A program made the position numbers and the translations under genes. The notes beneath the pieces are model-generated. The model saw nothing but the letters and a program-made list of their open reading frames with translations. It was not told the DNA's origin and searched no databases. This document shows positions 58,749-64,000 of a stretch of DNA of 64,000 bases, piece after piece (within the stretch, counting starts at the first letter, position 1; each line of letters opens with the position of its first letter). The stretch spans positions 1 to 64,000 of the forward strand of contig NZ_JNJP01000004.1 in NCBI RefSeq assembly GCF_000701705.1, written 5' to 3'. This DNA is from Bilophila wadsworthia ATCC 49260 (lineage in GTDB: Bacteria; Desulfobacterota; Desulfovibrionia; Desulfovibrionales; Desulfovibrionaceae).

Positions 58749-59005
58749 GCTTTTCCTCCTTGGCGAGATGTGGAAATGCCGCTTTCGCAGCTTCCGGGGC
58801 GATCCCTAAACAACTCTCCCGTTAAAGTCAACGCATGATATGCGATCGTACAGCTTCCAATACGGTATCTGCGGCGGCAAACGGGCTTTTCCGGTTTTTG
58901 GCGCGGAACAACGTGATTTCAATCATTGTCTTCCCCGAACCCCGGCGTGTACGGGTAGGAAAAGGCCGCCGATTTCAAGGCGGCGCAAACCGCCGGAGGG
59001 GTCCC

Positions 59006-59641
59006 ATGACCACAGCTACGGACACGTTCAGGCAGCATCTGCAAGAAACCCAAGCCATCCATTTCCTCCCCTACATGGGGGACGGCTACGCCGACGCCAG
59101 CCCGCGTATCCTCATGATCGGCGAAGCCAACCACGGCACGGCGCCGGACGGAGCCGACAGAACGTACACTGACGGGGTCGTGCGCCGGGCGCTCCAAGAC
59201 GCCGCCGAAGGCAACGGCAACCACTGGGTCCGCTACATCCGCAACATCTCCGCCATGCTCACCGGGAACGCTTACGGTGGGTCCAACGCGGTGTGGGATA
59301 CCGTGGCTTACGGCGTATTCTTCCAGCACATGGAAACGGAAACGCACCGCAACCGGTCCCGCGCCACGCCTGAAGAAATCGCGCTCGGACGCAGGGCGTT
59401 CTTTGCCATGCTCGACGTCCTGAAGCCTGATTTCGTGATCGTCTGGGGCTTGACCTTATTCAAACAACACTGGCTGTCCCCCGAAAGCGGCATCACCATG
59501 CTTGCTCCCGGCCTCTGCGCGTATGTCTTCACAGATCGCCCGGATGTCCGTATCTGGCACTGCCACCACCCGTCGAGGGATTTCAGCCATGTTTCCGAAC
59601 ACCAGAAATGGGAGGCCGTCCGGAAACTGCATATCCGCTGA
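59006..59641 (+). CDS. Uracil-DNA-glycosylase-like fold protein, function unknown
   Basis: A 211-residue protein with a UDG-like pattern: 'PRILMIGEANHG' early (motif 1-like position) and 'VRIWHCHHPSRDFSHV' near the C-terminus, the H-x-PS motif seen in the superfamily. The catalytic Asp/Asn of canonical UDGs is not obvious, so enzyme activity is uncertain. The ATG at 59006 has GGAGGGG upstream; the ORF extension to 58835 has none. It is a single gene, divergent from mgtA. Confidence 0.6.
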   Translation: MTTATDTFRQHLQETQAIHFLPYMGDGYADASPRILMIGEANHGTAPDGADRTYTDGVVRRALQDAAEGNGNHWVRYIRNISAMLTGNAYGGSNAVWDTVAYGVFFQHMETETHRNRSRATPEEIALGRRAFFAMLDVLKPDFVIVWGLTLFKQHWLSPESGITMLAPGLCAYVFTDRPDVRIWHCHHPSRDFSHVSEHQKWEAVRKLHIR

Positions 59642-59814
59642 TACCCCTCCCGGCCTTATTCAGGTTTCCCTTACGCGTCCGGATGCCGCCTCCCGGATGG
59701 GGCCCGGCCTTGTAAGCCCGGAGGCTTTGGGCTTATAAGGTGCCGTATGCGCCGCACGGACAATCCCTTGCGGAAAACGGCGCATCTTTTTCGGCATCCA
59801 TTGCGAGGCGGGCC

Positions 59815-60585
59815 ATGTCCATCCGGATCGATTTCTTGAGCTACGAGGGGGAACGCAACAACGAGCGGCACCCCCACGCGCAGTTTGTCCTGCCCATCGC
59901 CGGTGAACTGGAAATCTCCATCGGCGGCGCGGAAGGCAGGCTTACCCCCTCCTGTGCGGCGTTCGTCGCGCCCGGCGTCCCGCATTCGCAGCTGGCGACC
60001 GTCTCGAACGCCTTTCTTATCGTCAACTGCGATCTTGCCGAATGCGGCGTCCCTGCGGCGGAACAACTGGCGGAACAAATCTTTCTTCCCGTTTCCGAAG
60101 CCACCCGACACCTGATCGGGTTCGCGGAGCTGTCCAGAGACCGCTTTTCACAGCCGGGCACCACGCAATGCTGGATGCCCCTGCTCCTCAATTCCTTCCT
60201 TGAGCGCCCGGTATGCCGCCCTTCCCGGCTCGCCGTACTGGAAAGGCTGATCGATGCCCACCCCGGCGCGCCGTGGACTGTGGGCGAAATGGCCCGGCGC
60301 ATCGGCATCAGCCCAAGCAGGCTGCACGCACTGTCCCGCTCCGAATGGGGCCTCAGCCCGCAGGCATGGCTGGCGGAACGCCGTATCGGGCATGTGCGGA
60401 AATGGCTGGCGGAATCGGATCTGCCGATTGCGGATCTGGCGCTGCGGGCCGGGTACGCCGATCAAAGCGCGCTCACCCGCGCCATGCAGCGCCTGACCGG
60501 CCTGACGCCCGCCGCCTACCGGAGGCAAACGCGATTGGAACAAAAAAACAGGAGTCCGGAACAAGACTCCCGGACCCGCCCGTGA
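59815..60585 (+). CDS. AraC-family transcriptional regulator
   Basis: A 256-residue regulator. The N-terminal cupin-like sensor ('HPHAQFVLPIAGELEISIGGAEG', 'APGVPHSQLA') precedes two HTH motifs at the C-terminus ('WTVGEMARRIGISPSRLHALSRSEWGLSPQAWLAERRIGHVRKWL' and 'PIADLALRAGYADQSALTRAMQRLTGLTPAAYRR' in pattern). The ATG at 59815 has GAGGCGG upstream; the longer GTG ORF at 59740 covers a hairpin. The gene lies ahead of the B3/B4 and DMT genes and probably controls them. Confidence 0.88.
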   Translation: MSIRIDFLSYEGERNNERHPHAQFVLPIAGELEISIGGAEGRLTPSCAAFVAPGVPHSQLATVSNAFLIVNCDLAECGVPAAEQLAEQIFLPVSEATRHLIGFAELSRDRFSQPGTTQCWMPLLLNSFLERPVCRPSRLAVLERLIDAHPGAPWTVGEMARRIGISPSRLHALSRSEWGLSPQAWLAERRIGHVRKWLAESDLPIADLALRAGYADQSALTRAMQRLTGLTPAAYRRQTRLEQKNRSPEQDSRTRP

Positions 60586-60657
60586 TATTGTCCGTTCCGG
60601 CATGAGGACGAGACGGCCGTTTCGCCCTCGGCAATCCCCATTGCACAAGGAGCGGAC

Positions 60658-61329
60658 ATGTCGGCCCTCAACGTCACCATCGATCCATCCATCAAGGGCG
60701 CGTGGCCCGAAGCGCGTCTGGGCTGCTTCATCTACACGGCGGACGTACGCGCCCGCGAAGACTCTCTCTGGACCTGCCTCGAAAACGAGGTTGCCCCGTA
60801 CCTCAAAACCATGCTGGAGACCACGCCGCTGGCCCAGATCCCCAACCTCGACGAATCCCGGAAGGCGTACAAGGCCTTCGGCAAGGACCCCGGACGCTTC
60901 CGCGTTTCGTCCGAATCGCTGTACCGCCGGGTGCGCCAGGGCAAGGCCCTCTACCAGATCAACAGCGTCGTGGACGCCAACAACCTTGTCTCGCTCGAAA
61001 CGGGTTTCTCCCTCGGCTCTTACGATACGGCCCGCATCGGTGCGGACATCGTTTTCCGTCTGGGCAAGGCCGGGGAGGTGTATCCGGGCATCGGCAAGGA
61101 CGACATCGCGCTCGAAAACATGCCCCTGCTCGCAGACGGGGAAGGCGCGTTCGGAAGCCCCACCAGCGACTCTACCCGCGCCATGATCACGCAGGAAACC
61201 CGCTCCTGCCTGACGGTCGTGTTCTCCTTCTCCGCCAGATCCAAGCTTGAAGAAGCCCTTGCCCTGACCGTCAAGCGTTTCGGCCAGTATGCGAACCCCT
61301 CGCACGCGGAATCCTTCATCATAGAATAG
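60658..61329 (+). CDS. B3/B4 tRNA-binding-domain protein
   Basis: A 223-residue protein with the B3/B4 domain of phenylalanyl-tRNA synthetase beta ('YKAFGKDPGRFRVSSESLYRRVRQGKALYQINSVVDANNLVSLETGFSLGSYD' in pattern). Free-standing versions are thought to be editing-type or amino-acid-binding proteins. No catalytic synthetase domain is present. Its place between an AraC regulator and a DMT exporter, with 68 nt to the next gene, suggests an amino-acid-related unit. Confidence 0.82.
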   Translation: MSALNVTIDPSIKGAWPEARLGCFIYTADVRAREDSLWTCLENEVAPYLKTMLETTPLAQIPNLDESRKAYKAFGKDPGRFRVSSESLYRRVRQGKALYQINSVVDANNLVSLETGFSLGSYDTARIGADIVFRLGKAGEVYPGIGKDDIALENMPLLADGEGAFGSPTSDSTRAMITQETRSCLTVVFSFSARSKLEEALALTVKRFGQYANPSHAESFIIE

Positions 61330-61397
61330 CATTCAGGCCGGGGCGGAACGCAGCCAAGCCCCGCGCGGAACCGCCGACCCTCTGGAGGAAAACGTTT

Positions 61398-62267
61398 ATG
61401 GCAAAGGATCCGAAACAGATGACGGGCTATCTGTATGTGCTCGCCGCCGCCGTCCTGTGGTCGCTCATCGGCCCTTTTTCCAAAATCTGCATGGAAGAAG
61501 GCCTTGCGCCGCTGGAGGTGGCCTTCTGGCGCGCCCTGCTCGGCGGCATCTGCTTTTTTGCCCAAACGGGCATCTGCGGCGGGGCGCGCATCCCTGTGAA
61601 GCACGCGCTGTTCTTCTGCCTTTTCGGTGTGTTGAGCATCAGCGTGTTTTTCAGTTCGCTGCAAATCTCCATCCAGCTGAGCGGAGCCGCCATGGCGATG
61701 GTGCTGTTGTATACGGCTCCCGCATGGGTGGCCGTATTCTCCCGCATCCTGTTCCATGAGAGCTTCTCCTCCCGTAAGGGCATCGCTCTGGGGTTGGCCC
61801 TCTTCGGAACGGCGCTGGTGTGCTTTTCCGGCGGAAGCCTGAACGCCGAGCCGTCCGTGCTCGGCATCGTCTGCGGGCTCATATCCGGCCTTTGCTACGC
61901 CTCGCATTTTCCCTTCTATGTCTGGTGGCAGCCCCGCTACTCCACCGCCACCCTGTACGCCTACATGCTGCTCGGAGGCGCGCTCGCCCTATTCCCCTTC
62001 GTGGATTTCGCCCCCACCCGCTCGTGGACGGCGTGGGCCAACCTGCTGGCCCTCGGCGTGGTCACGAACTATGGGGCCTACCTCGCCTACGGGCGGAGCC
62101 TCCAGAGCATCAATCAAGTCAAGGCCGCCATCATCGGGAACATCGAGCCCGTGCTGGCGACATTCTGGGTCTGGCTGTTCTGGAATGAAAACTTCTCCGC
62201 CTACGGGTGGGCGGGCAGCGCGCTGGTCATCTCGGCGGTATTCCTGCTGACGGCGGATCGAAGCTGA
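61398..62267 (+). CDS. DMT-superfamily (EamA) transporter
   Basis: A 289-residue membrane protein with ten helices in two EamA repeats. Repeat 1 starts 'GYLYVLAAAVLWSLIGPFSKICMEEGLAPLEVAFWRALLGG'; repeat 2 has 'GLISGLCYASHFPFYVWWQ' and 'LQSINQVKAAIIGNIEPVLATFWVWLFWNE'. Such proteins export or exchange metabolites, often amino acids. A ribosome site GGAGG lies upstream. Substrate unknown. Its terminator is at 62293. Confidence 0.88.
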   Translation: MAKDPKQMTGYLYVLAAAVLWSLIGPFSKICMEEGLAPLEVAFWRALLGGICFFAQTGICGGARIPVKHALFFCLFGVLSISVFFSSLQISIQLSGAAMAMVLLYTAPAWVAVFSRILFHESFSSRKGIALGLALFGTALVCFSGGSLNAEPSVLGIVCGLISGLCYASHFPFYVWWQPRYSTATLYAYMLLGGALALFPFVDFAPTRSWTAWANLLALGVVTNYGAYLAYGRSLQSINQVKAAIIGNIEPVLATFWVWLFWNENFSAYGWAGSALVISAVFLLTADRS

Positions 62268-62941
62268 TACGGTTCTTCCCCCGTTACGGCACACGGCATG
62301 TTCTTTGGACATGCCGTTTTTTTTGCGTCCTCCCGTAACACGTTTTTTCAAAAATATATTTATGATTTCAATGCAATATGATATTTATATCTACCATATT
62401 CCATTGAATAAACAAACAACATCTTTTCTTTGAACCAGATAGGAATGCAAACATTCAGGCACTGTAAATCATGAAAGTTGAGTGCACAATCTATAGTATG
62501 CCTTCTTTACGTTTGAGCAATCAATTTAGATCTTTTCTTTATTTCATCATGCTGATTGCTTCCATATTGAAACTGTTTCATGAAAATTCTTATGTAACGT
62601 GATAGACGTCTTTTACTGTTTATTCAAACAATGAAACATATACAGAATGGATTTTTTATCCAAAAAAATACTTTATCTTTATTCTTGACAAAGAAAATAG
62701 TTTCTGTATGAACTGAACCATCGCGCAATCGGTAGTTAATGCATTACATCCACAGATTGTTATATTATTCATTATCTATCCTGTGTGGTATTTCCGGCAT
62801 ACTGCGTTTCTTTAGTACACGCAACGTTCGCCGGATTTCCTTTTCGAGATAGTGCCTGTTCAGCAGTAATCCTCTGCATCAGGTTTTATCTATTGTTTAG
62901 AGGCTGCTTCAATAACAATCTTACAGTTGGAGGATGGAAGC
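62268..62941. promoter_or_regulatory. AT-rich livK upstream region
   Basis: About 670 bases with no credible gene; from 62340 to 62900 the DNA is far AT-richer than its surroundings. It has a likely promoter (TTGACA 62685-62690, 16 nt, TATGAA 62707-62712) and a perfect palindrome TGAAAC-T-GTTTCA (62568-62580). A 34-codon ORF from 62499 has no ribosome site and is not annotated. Confidence 0.55.
62293..62324 (+). terminator. Terminator after the DMT gene
   Basis: A 9-bp stem ACGGCATGT/ACATGCCGT with a 7-nt loop and seven T residues, 26 nt after the stop. A textbook rho-independent terminator. Confidence 0.9.
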
Positions 62942-64000
62942 ATGAAACTCGGCACTCTTTTGAGCGCGTTTGCCTGTATGGCCCTGAGCATGGGGTTCGC
63001 CACCCCCGCCAAAGCGGAAGATCCCATCAAGATCGGCGTCTACATGCCTCTGACCGGACAGAACGCCTTCGCCGGGCAGCTTGAACTTGAAGGCATCCAG
63101 CTTGCGCACAAGATCACGCCCACCGTCCTCGGCCGCCCCGTCGAACTGGTCATCGTCGACAACAAGTCCGACAAGGTCGAAGCCGCCAACGCCGTGAAGC
63201 GCCTTGCCGAGCGTGACAATGTGACGGCCATCATCGGTACGTATGCTTCCTCCCTCAGCCTCGCCGGAGGCGAAGTCGCCGAACGCGCCAAGGTGCCCGT
63301 CCTCGCCACTTCCAGCACCAACCCCCTCGTGACGCAGGGCAAGAAGTACTACTTCCGCGCCTGCTTCATCGACCCCTATCAGGGAGCCGCCGCCGCGGCC
63401 TACGCCTACAAGACCCTCGGCTACAAGAAGGCCGCCGTCCTCACCGACGTGGTCAGCGACTACGCCGTGGGCCTCTCCAACTTCTTCAAGAAGTCCTACA
63501 AGAAGCTCGGCGGCGAACTCGTTGCCGATATGAAGTACAGCTCCGGCGACCAGGACTTCACCGCCCAGCTCACCGAGCTCATCAGCAAGAAACCCGACAT
63601 CGTCTTCATGCCCGCCTACTTCGCCGAAGGCGCCATCATCATGAAGCAGGCCCGCGAACTCGGCGCGACCTTCGTGCTCATGGGCGGCGACGCCATGGAC
63701 AACCCCGACACCGTCAAGATCGCCGGCAAGGCCGCCGAAGGTTTCATGCAGACGGCGTTCCCCTATGACATGACCATGAAGGACATGAACGATCAGGCCA
63801 AGGCCTTCACGGAAGCGTGGAAGAAGAACTTCCCCAACAAGGACCCCAACGTGAACGCCACCCTCGGCTACACCTGCTACGACATGATCATCGACGCCCT
63901 CAAGCGTGCCGGAAAGGCCGACCGCGAAGCCGTCACCAAGGCTCTCGCCGAAACCAAGGACCTCGCCACCCCTGTAGGAATCATGACCCTCAACGCGAAC
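62942..64000 (+). CDS. livK: Branched-chain amino acid ABC transporter substrate-binding protein (partial)
   Basis: The first 353 codons of a periplasmic Leu/Ile/Val-type binding protein; the window ends before the stop. A signal peptide (MKLGTLLSAFACMALSMGFATPAKA, cleaved near residue 25) is followed by 'IKIGVYMPLTGQNAFAGQLELEGIQLAHK', 'VIIGTYASSLSLAGGEVAERAKVPVLATSSTNPLVT' and 'YFRACFIDPYQG' in pattern, all of the Peripla_BP_6 family. GGAGG lies 8 nt before the ATG. The permease genes should follow outside the window. Confidence 0.92.
   Translation, partial: MKLGTLLSAFACMALSMGFATPAKAEDPIKIGVYMPLTGQNAFAGQLELEGIQLAHKITPTVLGRPVELVIVDNKSDKVEAANAVKRLAERDNVTAIIGTYASSLSLAGGEVAERAKVPVLATSSTNPLVTQGKKYYFRACFIDPYQGAAAAAYAYKTLGYKKAAVLTDVVSDYAVGLSNFFKKSYKKLGGELVADMKYSSGDQDFTAQLTELISKKPDIVFMPAYFAEGAIIMKQARELGATFVLMGGDAMDNPDTVKIAGKAAEGFMQTAFPYDMTMKDMNDQAKAFTEAWKKNFPNKDPNVNATLGYTCYDMIIDALKRAGKADREAVTKALAETKDLATPVGIMTLNAN

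Larger units (their letters stand above)
58158..58830 (-). promoter_or_regulatory. Long mgtA leader region
   Basis: About 640 nt between a possible promoter (TTGACT at 58831-58826 on the minus strand, weak -10) and mgtA. It holds three small ORFs with good ribosome sites, plus hairpins such as GCCCT-TTTC-AGGGC near 58391-58404. I see no clear M-box (ykoK) consensus. An ORF of 165 codons (58334-58831) also crosses the region, but it starts without a ribosome site and is considered a shadow. Confidence 0.6.

Noticed and set aside
58334..58831. A 165-codon ORF through the mgtA leader
   Set aside because: It begins without a ribosome site, while shorter ORFs in other frames have excellent ones. 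The composition is Arg/Ser-rich shadow.
62499..62603. A 34-codon ORF with a hydrophobic centre in the AT-rich livK upstream region
   Set aside because: No ribosome site; short ORFs of this kind arise by chance in AT-rich DNA.
1..64000. CRISPR arrays, rRNA genes and complete insertion sequences
   Set aside because: I found no regularly spaced repeats of CRISPR type, no rRNA sequence, and no intact transposase. Only the short IS-like repeats at 2294-2332 remain.

Overview
The window looks like a chromosomal segment from an anaerobic, sulfate- or sulfite-reducing member of the Desulfovibrionaceae (Desulfovibrio/Bilophila-like). This rests on recognised proteins rather than a marker gene: a Desulfovibrio-type outer-membrane porin, a split archaeal-type glutamate synthase rich in Fe-S motifs, several flavodoxins, an oxygen-independent haem-degradation radical SAM enzyme, and generally high GC coding DNA. 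The genus is not settled by the sequence.

Layout. 1-2.6 kb is the worn right end of a prophage: tail-fibre-like genes, a lower-GC cupin gene, a truncated tyrosine integrase and a tRNA-Ser(GGA) that probably served as attachment site. 3-5.8 kb has a Na/phosphate symporter and an XRE regulator divergent from a frameshifted membrane protein. 5.9-11 kb is a three-gene glutamate synthase operon. 11.4-17 kb has a large MscS-type channel, a cluster of three small HTH regulators (one frameshifted) and the porin. 17.2-22.7 kb is feoA-feoB with a DUF gene and a P1B-type ATPase plus HMA protein. 23-26 kb has a MATE exporter with a DtxR-type regulator, and a methyltransferase.

26.2-39.3 kb is an iron/haem island: TonB-ExbB-ExbD, flavodoxin, HutX, an ECF importer, a TonB-dependent receptor, HutW/ChuW, Fur, a second flavodoxin, a STAS-like protein with a Cys/His tail and a DUF2325 protein. 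Candidate Fur boxes lie at 32143, 36439 and 38639. Together these genes would bring haem across both membranes and open it without oxygen.

39.5-48.4 kb is a glycogen operon containing a 1,416-residue glycogen synthase-phosphorylase fusion. 48.8-55.3 kb holds a diguanylate cyclase divergent from a ppk-HD-ppx polyphosphate operon. 55.4-58.8 kb is an MgtA-type Mg2+ ATPase with a roughly 600-nt leader that contains three small ORFs, each with a strong ribosome binding site; the last overlaps the mgtA start. 59-64 kb holds a UDG-like protein, an AraC regulator, a B3/B4-domain protein, a DMT transporter and the start of a branched-chain amino acid binding protein that runs off the window.

The most interesting signals are the multi-uORF mgtA leader, the haem island with an ECF importer in place of a classical haem ABC transporter, the Fur-linked DUF2325/STAS-Cys-His operon, and two genes each broken by one extra base in an 8-nt homopolymer.
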